DNA of 64,000 nt from Paranoxybacillus sp035645275 (GTDB lineage: Bacteria; Bacillota; Bacilli; Bacillales; Anoxybacillaceae), in contig DASQMX010000026.1 of assembly GCA_035645275.1 (NCBI GenBank), positions 682,001-746,000 on the forward strand, read 5' to 3'. A program made the position numbers and the translations under genes. Shown in pieces: positions 18,202 through 27,709 of this stretch; within the stretch, counting starts at the first letter, position 1, and each line of letters begins with the position of its first letter. A model generated the notes under the pieces. That model did no database searches and was not told the origin of the DNA. It saw only the letters and a program-made list of their open reading frames with translations.

Positions 18202-18714
18202 CTAAAATTGCATTAACGCCAATACATCATAGCCTTCTAATTTTTTGCGCCCTTCTAAATAAGTAAGTTCGATTAGGAAAGCAATCCCTGCTACAACTCC
18301 GCCTAATTGCTCAACAAGCTTGATGGTTGCTTCAATTGTGCCGCCTGTTGCTAATAAGTCATCAGTAATTAAAACACGTTGTCCTGGCTTAATGGCATCT
18401 TTATGCATTGTCAGCACATCTTTTCCATATTCCAACCCGTATTCAACGCGAACAACTTCACGCGGAAGCTTTCCTTCTTTACGTACAGGCGCAAATCCTA
18501 CCCCAAGCGCATAAGCAACTGGGCAGCCAATAATAAAGCCGCGCGCCTCTGGTCCAACGACAATATCAATTTGTTTTTCACGTGCATACTGCACGATTTG
18601 ATCCGTCGCGTATTTATAAACTTCACCTTTATCCATAAGCGTCGTAATATCTTTAAATTGAATACCAGGTTTTGGGAAATCAGGTACAATTGTGACATAT
18701 TTTTTTAAATCCAT
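18202..18714 (-). CDS. apt: adenine phosphoribosyltransferase
   Basis: A 170-aa purine salvage enzyme converting adenine and PRPP to AMP. The PRPP-binding loop is VLITDDLLATGGTIEA near residue 120, and the N-terminal part DFPKPGIQFKDITTLM is the family signature. Its ATG overlaps the recJ stop codon (ATGA), so the two are translationally coupled. A terminator follows. Confidence 0.96.
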   Translation of the reverse strand: MDLKKYVTIVPDFPKPGIQFKDITTLMDKGEVYKYATDQIVQYAREKQIDIVVGPEARGFIIGCPVAYALGVGFAPVRKEGKLPREVVRVEYGLEYGKDVLTMHKDAIKPGQRVLITDDLLATGGTIEATIKLVEQLGGVVAGIAFLIELTYLEGRKKLEGYDVLALMQF

Positions 18715-21071
18715 CAGATTTTTGCCTCCTCATAATGTAACGAACCTTTTATCTCATCAAACCAGCGCTTTAATTGCTGATAAGATGAATATAAAAATAT
18801 ATTTTCAAGCTCAAATTGAGCCTGCTTAAAACAATAAGTCGGCGATTCTGTTAAATCACGTTTATTCGGATTGTTTGTCAGCGTTACAATGCCATTTTCC
18901 ATTGTAACAAAACCTAGTTCTAAAAACACCTTCACCATAAAGTGAATCGTTTCTTTTGTCCATCCGCGCGAGCGTGCCAAATCATCGCCGTATCTTGCTA
19001 AATCAAATGGACTTCGCTTCATTAAAAACAGATAAAGCCATTTAAAATGATCGCGAGTTGGCATCGTGCTGAAAAAGTGATTCTCTCTCTGATAGAATAA
19101 CGCATAAATTCGCTCAGGTAAACTAGGAGTTAATAAAACTTTTATCATTTCCGAAGATGGCGGCAAATCTAATAATACGACATATTTATTTTTTAATTCC
19201 ACTTTTTTAGCATTTTCCAATGAGTCAATATAGCATACTTCTTGTTTTAATTCATGCAGCGGCAATGCTTCCATTGTTTCTTGCTGAAAAGCAATTAGCA
19301 TACGTTTTTCTTTCGGAAGCGACAAAAGAAAAGAATAAATATCGCGCATGCCACGAATATCAAAAAGCTGCCATTCTTTCACAGAAACATCATGAATGAA
19401 TAGCTGTGGTTTGCGGAAGTTATTCCACTCATTAATCGATAACTCTCCAACGATGGAAACTTTAGAATTAGGAGCAATTTCTTCTTGTAAATAACCGTAA
19501 CCAAAACCGATGCTGTCAATCGTCGCTCCGTCTTGCTCAAACACCGCTTTTAAATGAGATTGATCTGCCCCGACGCGGCGAAACATTTGAATAGAGACAT
19601 CTTCAATTAATACTTTAGGCTTCGGATTTTCTATCCCAAACGGAGCGAGCATTTGCAGCTGCTCAACCGTTTTTAATGAAATATCAGCAAGCGAGCATTT
19701 TATATCCACTTGCGTAATCGGCGTAAAATCTTCCTCCGTCAATAATTCGTTTGCTAATGAATTTAATCGTGTTCGCAATTCATCAATGTGTTCGATGCTG
19801 AGCGTCATCCCTGCAGCCATCGGATGTCCGCCGAAATGCGGCAAAATATCGCGGCATGTCGATAAATTGGCAAATAAATCAAAACCAGGGATGCTTCGCG
19901 CTGAACCTTTGGCAAGTCCTTTCTCCTTGTCGATGCTTAACACGATGGTCGGACGATAAAAAACTTCGACAAGCTTTGAGGCTACAATCCCGACAATTCC
20001 TGAATTCCAGCCTTCTTTGGCAACGACAAGCACCGCATTGTCCTTTGGCGGATAATGGCTTTCTACTATTTTTATCGCCTCTTCCGCCATTTCATTGACA
20101 AGCTGCTGCCGTTCTTTATTTAATGCATCGATTTCTTCAGCAAGTATCTCGGCTTCTTCTTCATCTTCTGTCATTAATAAATGAACAGCGGGATCAGCGG
20201 TTCCTAATCTTCCCGCTGCATTAATGCGGGGACCAATCATAAAACCGACTGTATCTTCGTTTAACTGGTCCATGCTAACACCGCATTGTTTAATTAAGGC
20301 TTTCAATCCAACTCTTTTCGTTGTTTGCAGCGCCCGCAGCCCTAAAGAAGCAAGCAAGCGGTTTTCTCCTAATAGCGGAACCAGATCGGCAATCGTACCA
20401 ATGACAGCTACATCTAATAAATGATGTGGCACCTTACCAAGAAGAGCATGTGCAACTTTAAAAGCAACACCTACTCCGGCAAGTTCCTTAAACGGATACG
20501 TGCTTCCCGGTTTTTTTGGATGAATAATCGCATACGCCTCCGGCAATGTTGGTCCTGGCTCGTGATGATCAGTAATAATTAAATCCATTCCTAGTTGCTT
20601 AGCTAACTTCGCTTCATTCAGTGCGGCAATTCCTGTATCGACTGTAATAATCAGCGAAAAACCGCTTTCTTTCGCCCAGCGAAACGCGTTTTCATTCGGG
20701 CCGTACCCTTCTGTAAAACGATTAGGAATATAAAAATCAACACAAGCGCCCAGTTCTCTTAAAGCGCTCACCATGACCGTTGTGCTGCTAACACCATCGG
20801 CGTCATAATCGCCAAACACAAGAATTTTTTCTTGCGCAGCAATCGCTTGGTGAATCCGATCGACGGCACGATCCATTCCATCGAGCAAAAATGGGTCATG
20901 AAACGACTGCTTTTCGACATATAAAAAAGCCTCCGCCGCCTCAATCGTATCCACACCGCGGTTCACTAATAACGCTGCAACAAGCGGGGCAATATTTAAC
21001 GCTTCCGCAATTTTATTCACTTTTTCTATATCAGGACTTCGTACAGCCCAACGAGTTTTCGAAGTTAACAT
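18714..21071 (-). CDS. recJ: single-stranded-DNA exonuclease RecJ
   Basis: A 785-aa 5'-3' ssDNA exonuclease of the DHH family. The catalytic motifs VFGDYDADGVSST near residue 82 and IITDHHEPG near residue 165 hold the metal-binding aspartates and histidines. DHHA1 and OB-fold parts follow. The last ~200 residues are the extra C-terminal domain found in Firmicute RecJ. Upstream of apt with an overlapping stop, as in B. subtilis. Confidence 0.95.
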   Translation of the reverse strand: MLTSKTRWAVRSPDIEKVNKIAEALNIAPLVAALLVNRGVDTIEAAEAFLYVEKQSFHDPFLLDGMDRAVDRIHQAIAAQEKILVFGDYDADGVSSTTVMVSALRELGACVDFYIPNRFTEGYGPNENAFRWAKESGFSLIITVDTGIAALNEAKLAKQLGMDLIITDHHEPGPTLPEAYAIIHPKKPGSTYPFKELAGVGVAFKVAHALLGKVPHHLLDVAVIGTIADLVPLLGENRLLASLGLRALQTTKRVGLKALIKQCGVSMDQLNEDTVGFMIGPRINAAGRLGTADPAVHLLMTEDEEEAEILAEEIDALNKERQQLVNEMAEEAIKIVESHYPPKDNAVLVVAKEGWNSGIVGIVASKLVEVFYRPTIVLSIDKEKGLAKGSARSIPGFDLFANLSTCRDILPHFGGHPMAAGMTLSIEHIDELRTRLNSLANELLTEEDFTPITQVDIKCSLADISLKTVEQLQMLAPFGIENPKPKVLIEDVSIQMFRRVGADQSHLKAVFEQDGATIDSIGFGYGYLQEEIAPNSKVSIVGELSINEWNNFRKPQLFIHDVSVKEWQLFDIRGMRDIYSFLLSLPKEKRMLIAFQQETMEALPLHELKQEVCYIDSLENAKKVELKNKYVVLLDLPPSSEMIKVLLTPSLPERIYALFYQRENHFFSTMPTRDHFKWLYLFLMKRSPFDLARYGDDLARSRGWTKETIHFMVKVFLELGFVTMENGIVTLTNNPNKRDLTESPTYCFKQAQFELENIFLYSSYQQLKRWFDEIKGSLHYEEAKI

Positions 21072-21235
21072 CGTCTCTACACCTCAACTCTCCTATTATA
21101 CAAAAGGAAAAGAAGTCGAGCAATGAATCATTCCGTTTTTTGTATTTGAACGGTAGATAACCCTTCTCTTGAACTCCCAACACTCTTATAGGCGGTTTGA
21201 AGTTTTACTTCTGCTCAGCTTCTCGGTGATTTACG

Positions 21236-21268
21236 ATCAAAAAAGCCGCGGCAAAAACCACGGCTTTA
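21236..21268 (-). terminator. Terminator after secDF
   Basis: Minus-strand stem AAGCCGTGG / CCGCGGCTT with loop TTTTTG and a following TTTTTTG. It overlaps the end of secDF. Confidence 0.85.
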
Positions 21269-23518
21269 TACTTGCGGTTCCAAATCTTTTTCTGTTTTTC
21301 GCTTTAAATTTCCTTTTTTCAATTGCTTTCCTTTCCAAACGAGCCACAACTGCGCAGCGATAAACAAAGAAGAGTACACTCCAGAAACTAAGCCGACTAA
21401 TAGCGCTAATGAGAAATTGCGAATCGCTTCGCTTCCGAAAATTAATAAGGCAACAACGGTAATAATAACGGTTAACACCGTATTTACCGAGCGGGTAAAC
21501 GTTTGTTGCAACGCACGATTCACAATATATTTTAAATCGTCAACTGTTTTTACTTTCCGTTTTTTCATTAGTTCGCGGATACGGTCAAATGTAACAATCG
21601 TATCGTTAATCGAGTAACCGACAATGGTTAATACCGCAGCAATAAACGTTAAATCAACTTCCAAACGCGTTAAACTGAAAAACGTAATGATAATAAACGC
21701 ATCGTGCAATAAAGCGATAATGGCCGCAAGAGCCATATACATTTCAAAACGAAGCGTTACGTAAATAATAATGCCGATGGACGATATTAACACAGCAATA
21801 AACGCATTTCTTGCCAGCTCTTTACCGACCGTTGGCGATACAGTACTAACATTCGGTTCCGAACCGTATAATTGTTTGAAATGATTTTTCACTTTCGAAA
21901 TCTCATTTTTATCTAATACACCGATAAAACGAACAACGCCAATTTCTTTGTTGTTGCCAGACAACACTACATCCTTCGGTTCTAAACCAAGCTTTTTAAA
22001 CTCTTCCGTCAGCTCTTTGGCGTTAAGCGGTGATTGACTATATACCTCTATGCGGGTACCACTTGAAAAATCGATGCCAAGATTTAACTTCATTGTCAAT
22101 AGCAGAATAATCCCGATAACTGTTAAAACACTGGAAAGGATAAAGAATTTTTTGCTATGCTTTACAAAATCAAGACGGTCAAATTTTGTCGGCACTTCTG
22201 TGTCATCATCCGTTTCAGCAATATTTAAAATCTCCGATTGTTTCACGCCAAAATACCACGGCTTTTTATTCAACGCCCGGCTATGAACAAGCAGACCGAG
22301 CAAGAGACGCGTACCGTATACAGCGGTAATGAAGCTTGCTAAAATACTAATAATCAGCATCGTCGCAAATCCTTTGACAGAGCTTGTCCCGTATACAAAT
22401 AAAACGACACCGGCAATAATCGTTGTAATATTTGCGTCAAAAATCGTCGCAAACGATCCCTTATTACCGACACGATATGCCGACATGATCGATCTGCCAA
22501 GTTTAATCTCTTCTTTAATCCGTTCATATGTAATGATGTTAGCGTCTACTGCCATACCGACTCCTAAAATCAGGGCGGCAATACCCGGCAGCGTTAACAC
22601 ACCGTTCATCCAATCAAAGATAAGCAAAATTAAGTAAATATAAATACTTAAAGTAATAACAGCGATAAGTCCCGGCAAACGATAGAAGAAAATCATAAAT
22701 AAGAAAATGACGGAAACTCCGACAATTCCAGCAAAAATTGTTTTTTGCAGAGCATCTTCTCCAAACTGAGCGCCAATCGATGTTGAGTAAATTTCTTTTA
22801 ACTCAACCGGCAATGCCCCCGCGTTTAATAAATCCGCTAATTCTTTTGCTTCTTCAACCGTAAAGTTGCCGACAATGGATACATCACTTTGATTAAATAC
22901 TTGGTTGACGCTCGCAGCTGAAATAAATTTCGGTTTTTCTTTTGTTGCCTCTTTTTGGTAAGAATCAACACCTTCTTCAAAATCAAGCCAAATGACTAAT
23001 AAGTTATTCGGTGGTCCCATTTTGTAGACCTTTTCCGTCACTTGTCTAAATTTATCGGCATCCTTCAATTTGATTGCGACACTTGGCTTACCGTTTTCAT
23101 CGAACGTTTGCTTTGCGCCGCCTTCTACGAGGTCGCTTCCATCCATTAAGACATTGTCATTGACATCGCGAAACGTTAATTTTGCCTGAGTCGCCAGAAT
23201 TTCACGCGCCTTGTTTTGATCTTTTACCCCGGCAAGCTGCACGCGAATGCGGTCTTTTCCTTCAATTTGAATATTTGGTTCGCTTACCCCGAGAACATTG
23301 ACGCGTTTATTTAAAGCCCCAACTGTGCTAACAAGAGCTTCTTTATCGATTTTGTCTCCTTTTTTCGCCGGTTTTACTTCATATAAAATTTCAAAACCGC
23401 CTTGAAGGTCCAAACCGAGTTTTATGTTATTGAGGATCCCTTGAATCGTTGTCCCCATCGTGCCGCCCAAAAGTAGCAGCAACAAGAAAAAGGCAATGAT
23501 GCGACTTCTTTTAACCAT
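21266..23518 (-). CDS. secDF: fused protein-export membrane protein SecDF
   Basis: A 750-aa fusion of SecD and SecF that uses the proton gradient to help Sec export. The N-terminal helix is followed by the P1 domain with LGLDLQGGFEILYEV. The SecD helices contain GVGMAVDANIITYERI. The SecF half begins at about residue 435 and has NLGIDFSSGTRIEV and VGYSINDTIVTFDRIRE, holding the paired transport aspartates. The fused form is typical of Bacillus. It is followed by its own terminator and preceded by comN on the same strand. Confidence 0.96.
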   Translation of the reverse strand: MVKRSRIIAFFLLLLLLGGTMGTTIQGILNNIKLGLDLQGGFEILYEVKPAKKGDKIDKEALVSTVGALNKRVNVLGVSEPNIQIEGKDRIRVQLAGVKDQNKAREILATQAKLTFRDVNDNVLMDGSDLVEGGAKQTFDENGKPSVAIKLKDADKFRQVTEKVYKMGPPNNLLVIWLDFEEGVDSYQKEATKEKPKFISAASVNQVFNQSDVSIVGNFTVEEAKELADLLNAGALPVELKEIYSTSIGAQFGEDALQKTIFAGIVGVSVIFLFMIFFYRLPGLIAVITLSIYIYLILLIFDWMNGVLTLPGIAALILGVGMAVDANIITYERIKEEIKLGRSIMSAYRVGNKGSFATIFDANITTIIAGVVLFVYGTSSVKGFATMLIISILASFITAVYGTRLLLGLLVHSRALNKKPWYFGVKQSEILNIAETDDDTEVPTKFDRLDFVKHSKKFFILSSVLTVIGIILLLTMKLNLGIDFSSGTRIEVYSQSPLNAKELTEEFKKLGLEPKDVVLSGNNKEIGVVRFIGVLDKNEISKVKNHFKQLYGSEPNVSTVSPTVGKELARNAFIAVLISSIGIIIYVTLRFEMYMALAAIIALLHDAFIIITFFSLTRLEVDLTFIAAVLTIVGYSINDTIVTFDRIRELMKKRKVKTVDDLKYIVNRALQQTFTRSVNTVLTVIITVVALLIFGSEAIRNFSLALLVGLVSGVYSSLFIAAQLWLVWKGKQLKKGNLKRKTEKDLEPQV

Positions 23519-23626
23519 GCAAAATCCTCCTTATACAAATAAAAGAATCTGGCTGATACAACCAGAATTCTGTCAATACCCTCATTATGAAACAGTTTGC
23601 CATCGCTGTCAATTTATGTTCCCAAG

Positions 23627-23920
23627 CTAAAACAATTCCTCTAACGCTTCAAGATTATCGTCATTAAACCAATTTGTCTCTTGATGAGATTGTACAGTGA
23701 TATATGTCATATACTCGCTTACGCTGAGTGTAAGAATATCATTGACTATTTCGAACAGCTTTTTTTCCTCTTTTAGTTTTTTCCATTTTTTATAAAATAA
23801 ACAATCCCATATTTCGTCAATTGTAACTCGTTCATAACCAAGCAATTGAAATTCCTCTTTTTTACATACTAAAGCAGGCATTACTTGTTCGCGAAGCGTT
23901 TTCATCTGCTCGTTTTCCAT
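23627..23920 (-). CDS. comN: post-transcriptional regulator ComN (YrzD)
   Basis: A 97-aa protein starting MENEQMKTLREQV at the ATG 23920, with GGAGG and GGCGG upstream; longer starts are possible but would leave the family length. It carries EEFQLLGYERVTIDEIWDCL and the YKKWKK segment typical of ComN. In B. subtilis ComN raises comE mRNA levels and interacts with DivIVA. It lies about 110 bases upstream of secDF and is divergent from spoVB. Confidence 0.8.
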   Translation of the reverse strand: MENEQMKTLREQVMPALVCKKEEFQLLGYERVTIDEIWDCLFYKKWKKLKEEKKLFEIVNDILTLSVSEYMTYITVQSHQETNWFNDDNLEALEELF

Positions 23921-24026
23921 TTTCCGCCTCTCCTCCATCCCCACATACTTGTCATGCTTGTTCATACTAGTCGCATATAGTTAATTGTATAAAATATCAC
24001 CTTGTTTGAGAAGGTAGGGAAGCGGT

Positions 24027-25589
24027 ATGTCCAAATTTTTAAAAGGGACGCTTATTCTTATTGTCGCAGGACTCGTCACAAGAATTCTCGGCTTTATTAA
24101 TCGAATTGTTATTGCCCGCATGATTGGGGGAGAAGGTGTTGGCTTATACATGATGGCGGTTCCGACACTCGTTTTAGTCATTACAATTACGCAAATCGGG
24201 CTGCCAATTGCCATTTCAAAACTTGTTGCCGAGGCTGAAGCGGTTGGTGATCAGAAAAAAGTAAAAAAAATTCTTGTCGTTTCTTTGACAGTTACCGGAG
24301 CGTTAAGTATGTTCTTTTTCCCAGCGATGATTTTATTAGCTCCTATCTTGTCAGAGACGTTGTTTACCGACTCACGCACATACTACCCGCTTCTCGCTAT
24401 TTCGCCAGTTGTTCCAATTGTTGCTATCTCCTCTGTATTACGAGGATATTTCCAAGGAAAACAACAAATGAAGCCATACGCCTATTCACAGCTTATTGAG
24501 CAAATTGTTCGAATTAGTTTAATTGCTGTTTTTACAAAAGCGTTATTGCCGTATGGAATCGAATATGCAGCAGCTGGAGCGATGTTTTCTGCTGTTATCG
24601 GAGAGCTTGTCTCACTCATTTATTTATTATTTATGTTTCGGTTGAAAAAACACATTAAGGTAAGAAAACAATTTTTTCAAAGCGTAAAAGCGGGAAAGGA
24701 TACATTTTTTGATTTAATGCGGATTGCTCTCCCTACAACCGGCAGCCGCTTAATTGGTTCGCTTTCCTGGTTTTTCGAACCAATTGTTGTCGCACAAAGT
24801 TTAGCGATCGCCGGAGTCGCCACTGCTTTAGCAACAAAACAGTATGGCGAATTGACTGGGTACGCCTTGCCGCTATTGATGCTGCCATCATTTATCACTT
24901 ATTCGTTATCTACTTCTCTTGTTCCAGCGATTAGCGAAGCAGCTGCTAACAAACAAATATTGCTGATTGAGCACCGCCTTCAGCAAGCGATGCGACTATC
25001 GCTTGTCACAGGCGGATGGGCTGTCGTTGTGCTATACGTCTTTGCCCAGCCGCTTATGCAATTAATGTACGGCTCAAGCAATGCCGCCATTTTTGTTAAA
25101 GTGATGGCGCCATTTTTCATCTTTTACTACTTTCAAGGTCCTCTGCAAGCTGTGCTGCAAGGTCTTGACTTGGCGAAAGCAGCAATGGTGAACAGCTTAA
25201 TTGGCGCTGTTGTAAAAACCATTTTTATTTTTGTACTGGCAACAAGACCGAGCCTCGGAATTATGGGAGCAGCGCTGGCGATTATGACAGGAATCGTTCT
25301 TGTGACAATGCTTCATTTTGCGACAATCGTGAAAGTCATTTCCTTTTCCGTGTATATAAAAGAATACGTAAAAGCATTTATGAGCATGGGGATATGTGGA
25401 ATGATCGGAGATTTTATATTTAAACATGTGCTGACATCCGCTTCGCTAAACGTAAGAACGCTTTTCTCTATCATGATCACAACGATTGTCTATCTATTCT
25501 TATTATTACTGTTAAATCTCATTAAAAAAGAGGAAGTAGCGCGCATTCCAATGATTGGACCATTTTTATCCCGTTCTAATCGTCCGTAA
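24027..25589 (+). CDS. spoVB: stage V sporulation protein B, MOP-superfamily flippase
   Basis: A 520-aa multi-spanning polysaccharide-flippase-type membrane protein with about 14 helices, starting FLKGTLILIVAGLVTRILGF. It has the MVF/MATE-like IPIAISKLVAEAEA and GYFQGKQQMKPYAYSQLIEQ. In B. subtilis SpoVB is needed for spore cortex synthesis, probably flipping lipid-linked precursor in the mother cell. It is alone on the plus strand. A nested palindromic repeat starts two bases after its stop and may end the transcript. Confidence 0.93.
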   Translation: MSKFLKGTLILIVAGLVTRILGFINRIVIARMIGGEGVGLYMMAVPTLVLVITITQIGLPIAISKLVAEAEAVGDQKKVKKILVVSLTVTGALSMFFFPAMILLAPILSETLFTDSRTYYPLLAISPVVPIVAISSVLRGYFQGKQQMKPYAYSQLIEQIVRISLIAVFTKALLPYGIEYAAAGAMFSAVIGELVSLIYLLFMFRLKKHIKVRKQFFQSVKAGKDTFFDLMRIALPTTGSRLIGSLSWFFEPIVVAQSLAIAGVATALATKQYGELTGYALPLLMLPSFITYSLSTSLVPAISEAAANKQILLIEHRLQQAMRLSLVTGGWAVVVLYVFAQPLMQLMYGSSNAAIFVKVMAPFFIFYYFQGPLQAVLQGLDLAKAAMVNSLIGAVVKTIFIFVLATRPSLGIMGAALAIMTGIVLVTMLHFATIVKVISFSVYIKEYVKAFMSMGICGMIGDFIFKHVLTSASLNVRTLFSIMITTIVYLFLLLLLNLIKKEEVARIPMIGPFLSRSNRP

Positions 25590-25590
25590 G

Positions 25591-25703
25591 AGAGGCTGTC
25601 CCAAAAGCCAAGTGTCAGACCCCTCAACAAAATATATAGGACATCACAATGGATAAATGAGCTATATATTGTGAAATACGCGTGAGATCAGACACTTATG
25701 AGA
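25591..25703 (-). repeat. nested palindromic repeat, copy 1
   Basis: About 113 bp. On the plus strand: AGAGGCTGTCCC, AGTGTCAGACCCC, an inner AT-rich palindrome (AATATATAGG ... CTATATATTGTG), then ATCAGACACTTATGAG. The reverse complement matches copy 2 (35309-35430) nearly along its whole length, including the loop (TCATTTATCC versus TCATTTACCC). Here the outermost right arm has decayed. It begins two bases after spoVB and is in sense orientation to it. Confidence 0.85.
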
Positions 25704-25825
25704 AACTTCAAATTTCACTTTATCCCGTTCACTCGGGTGAAATGTAACAAATTTTTGCTTCTAAACGTGTCCCAATAAGAATATGTTTTTCATAAAAACA
25801 GCTTTTGCATGAAAGGGGAGCGGGT

Positions 25826-26203
25826 ATGGCGAGATTAGGAAAAGCGGTTTTATACGGGGTGACGACCATTTTTGTATTAGCCCTCATTGTCAGCTTCGTG
25901 CTGTCGCTTATCTTGAAGTTTACAAATGCTTCTGAGGACACATTTGCATGGGTCGCTTTTACTTGTTCGCTCATTTCCGTCTTTATTGGCGGATTTGTCG
26001 CAGGGGGGAAAGGGAAAGAAAAAGGCTGGTTAGTCGGTGGCTTTACAAGTATTTTATTTACCCTTCTGGTCTTTTTGTTTCAGTTTTTAGGGGTCGATAA
26101 GCTATTCACCGTCCAGCAATGGCTATACCATCTGTCATTTCTTATTACAGCCATGTGCGGCGGAATTATTGGCGTGAATATAAGCACTTCAAGAAATCAG
26201 TGA
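25826..26203 (+). CDS. TIGR04086-type membrane protein (YrzE-like)
   Basis: A 125-aa protein of four predicted helices, start MARLGKAVLYG at the ATG 25826 with GGGGAG six bases upstream. The helices are at about 8-32, 41-60, 68-90 and 98-120, and between the second and third lies the glycine-rich loop GGFVAGGKGKEKGW, typical of the family. Function unknown. It is convergent with yajC, as in other Bacillaceae. Confidence 0.75.
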   Translation: MARLGKAVLYGVTTIFVLALIVSFVLSLILKFTNASEDTFAWVAFTCSLISVFIGGFVAGGKGKEKGWLVGGFTSILFTLLVFLFQFLGVDKLFTVQQWLYHLSFLITAMCGGIIGVNISTSRNQ

Positions 26204-26207
26204 TTGA

Positions 26208-26248
26208 AAAAAGAGGCGGCCTCCTTTTCGGGAAGCCACCTCTTTTCC
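26208..26248. terminator. Bidirectional terminator between the membrane gene and yajC
   Basis: Imperfect inverted repeat AAAAAGAGGCGGC ... GCCACCTCTTTT lying between the two convergent stop codons. Confidence 0.8.
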
Positions 26249-26250
26249 GC

Positions 26251-26514
26251 TTATTTATCAGCAACTACTTCACGCACTGCTGAACGGTCAAATGTAAGAC
26301 GAGAGCCGTCACCAGCACGAATGACAACTTTGTCTTCATCAACAGAATCGATAATGCCGTGTAAGCCGCCAATTGTAATGACTTTGTCACCTTTTTTCAA
26401 GTTCGCCTGCATTTGTTGAATCGCACGCTGGCGTTTTTGCTGTGGACGAATCAACAAGAAATAGAAAATCGCAAAGAATAAAAGAAGCGGTACAATATTC
26501 ATTAACGTTTCCAT
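26251..26514 (-). CDS. yajC: preprotein translocase subunit YajC
   Basis: An 87-aa Sec accessory protein. One N-terminal membrane helix (NIVPLLLFFAIFYFLLIRPQ) is followed by the family motif QKRQRAIQQMQANLKKGDKV and TIGGLHGIIDSVDEDKVVI. It lies 28 bases after tgt in the queA-tgt-yajC order seen in many bacteria, and ends at a shared terminator. Confidence 0.96.
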   Translation of the reverse strand: METLMNIVPLLLFFAIFYFLLIRPQQKRQRAIQQMQANLKKGDKVITIGGLHGIIDSVDEDKVVIRAGDGSRLTFDRSAVREVVADK

Positions 26515-26542
26515 TCATTTTCCCCCCTTTCAAAGCAAATTT

Positions 26543-27682
26543 CTAAAAGTTTTTCGCATTTGGCTTGTTAAATCCATAGCGTTCGAAAAATTCTTCGCGG
26601 AAATCGCCAAGACGATCTTCGCGAATCGCTTGTCGAACTTGCTCCATCAATTTTATCAGAAAATACACGTTATGATAAGAAGTGAGACGAATGCCGAATG
26701 TTTCATCACATTTTATCAAGTGACGAATATAAGCTCTTGTATAGTTACGGCATGTATAACAATCGCAGTTTGGATCAAGCGGCGTAAAATCTCTTGCATA
26801 TTGCGCATTTTTTATGACCACGCGCCCTTCGCTTGTCATCACGGTTCCATTTCGGCCAATGCGCGTCGGCAAGACGCAGTCAAACATATCAATGCCGCGA
26901 ATCACCCCGTCAATGAGCGAATCTGGTGAACCAACTCCCATTAAATAACGCGGCTTGTTTGCTGGCAAAAGCGGCGTTGTAAATTCAAGGACTCTATTCA
27001 TGACATCTTTCGGTTCTCCCACAGATAACCCACCAACCGCATAGCCAGGGAAATCAAGGGAAACTAAATCTTGCGCGCTTTGTTTGCGTAAATCTTCAAA
27101 TTCGCCGCCTTGAACAATTCCAAATAATCCTTGTTCATTTGGACGTTTATGTGCTTTTAAGCAACGCTCTGCCCAACGGCTTGTCCGCTCGACTGACTTT
27201 TTCATATATTCATATGTTGCCGGATATGGCGGACATTCATCAAATGCCATCATAATGTCAGAGCCTAAAGCGTTTTGAATTTCCATCGCTTTTTCAGGTG
27301 ATAAAAATAATTTATCCCCGTTTAAATGATTTCGGAAATAAACCCCTTCTTCTTCGATTCGGCGAAATTGGCTTAAGCTGAAGACTTGGAATCCGCCCGA
27401 ATCCGTTAAAATGCCGCGGTCCCAGTTCATAAACTGATGTAGACCACCCGCTTCTTCCACGATGTCATGACCAGGTCGAAGCCATAAATGGTAGGTGTTG
27501 CTTAAAATAATACCTGCTCCCATTTCTTTTAATTCTTCAGGAGACAGCGTTTTTACCGTAGCAAGCGTTCCGACCGGCATAAACATCGGCGTTTCAAACG
27601 AGCCGTGCGGCGTATGGATGATTCCTAATCTTGCTCCTGTTTGTTTGCACGTTTTAATCAACTCGTAACGAATCGGTGTCAA
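26543..27682 (-). CDS. tgt: queuine tRNA-ribosyltransferase
   Basis: A 379-aa enzyme that swaps guanine for preQ1 at G34 of tRNAs for Asp, Asn, His and Tyr. The catalytic-Asp motif LTDSGGFQVFSL is near residue 95, the nucleophile region MFDCVLPTRIGRNG near residue 265, and the zinc site CDCYTCRNYTRAYIRHL near residue 308. The start is a TTG at 27682 with GGAGA eight bases upstream. Operon with queA and yajC. Confidence 0.97.
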   Translation of the reverse strand: MTPIRYELIKTCKQTGARLGIIHTPHGSFETPMFMPVGTLATVKTLSPEELKEMGAGIILSNTYHLWLRPGHDIVEEAGGLHQFMNWDRGILTDSGGFQVFSLSQFRRIEEEGVYFRNHLNGDKLFLSPEKAMEIQNALGSDIMMAFDECPPYPATYEYMKKSVERTSRWAERCLKAHKRPNEQGLFGIVQGGEFEDLRKQSAQDLVSLDFPGYAVGGLSVGEPKDVMNRVLEFTTPLLPANKPRYLMGVGSPDSLIDGVIRGIDMFDCVLPTRIGRNGTVMTSEGRVVIKNAQYARDFTPLDPNCDCYTCRNYTRAYIRHLIKCDETFGIRLTSYHNVYFLIKLMEQVRQAIREDRLGDFREEFFERYGFNKPNAKNF

Positions 27683-27709
27683 ATGAATATCTCCTTTCTA
27701 TCCATCGTC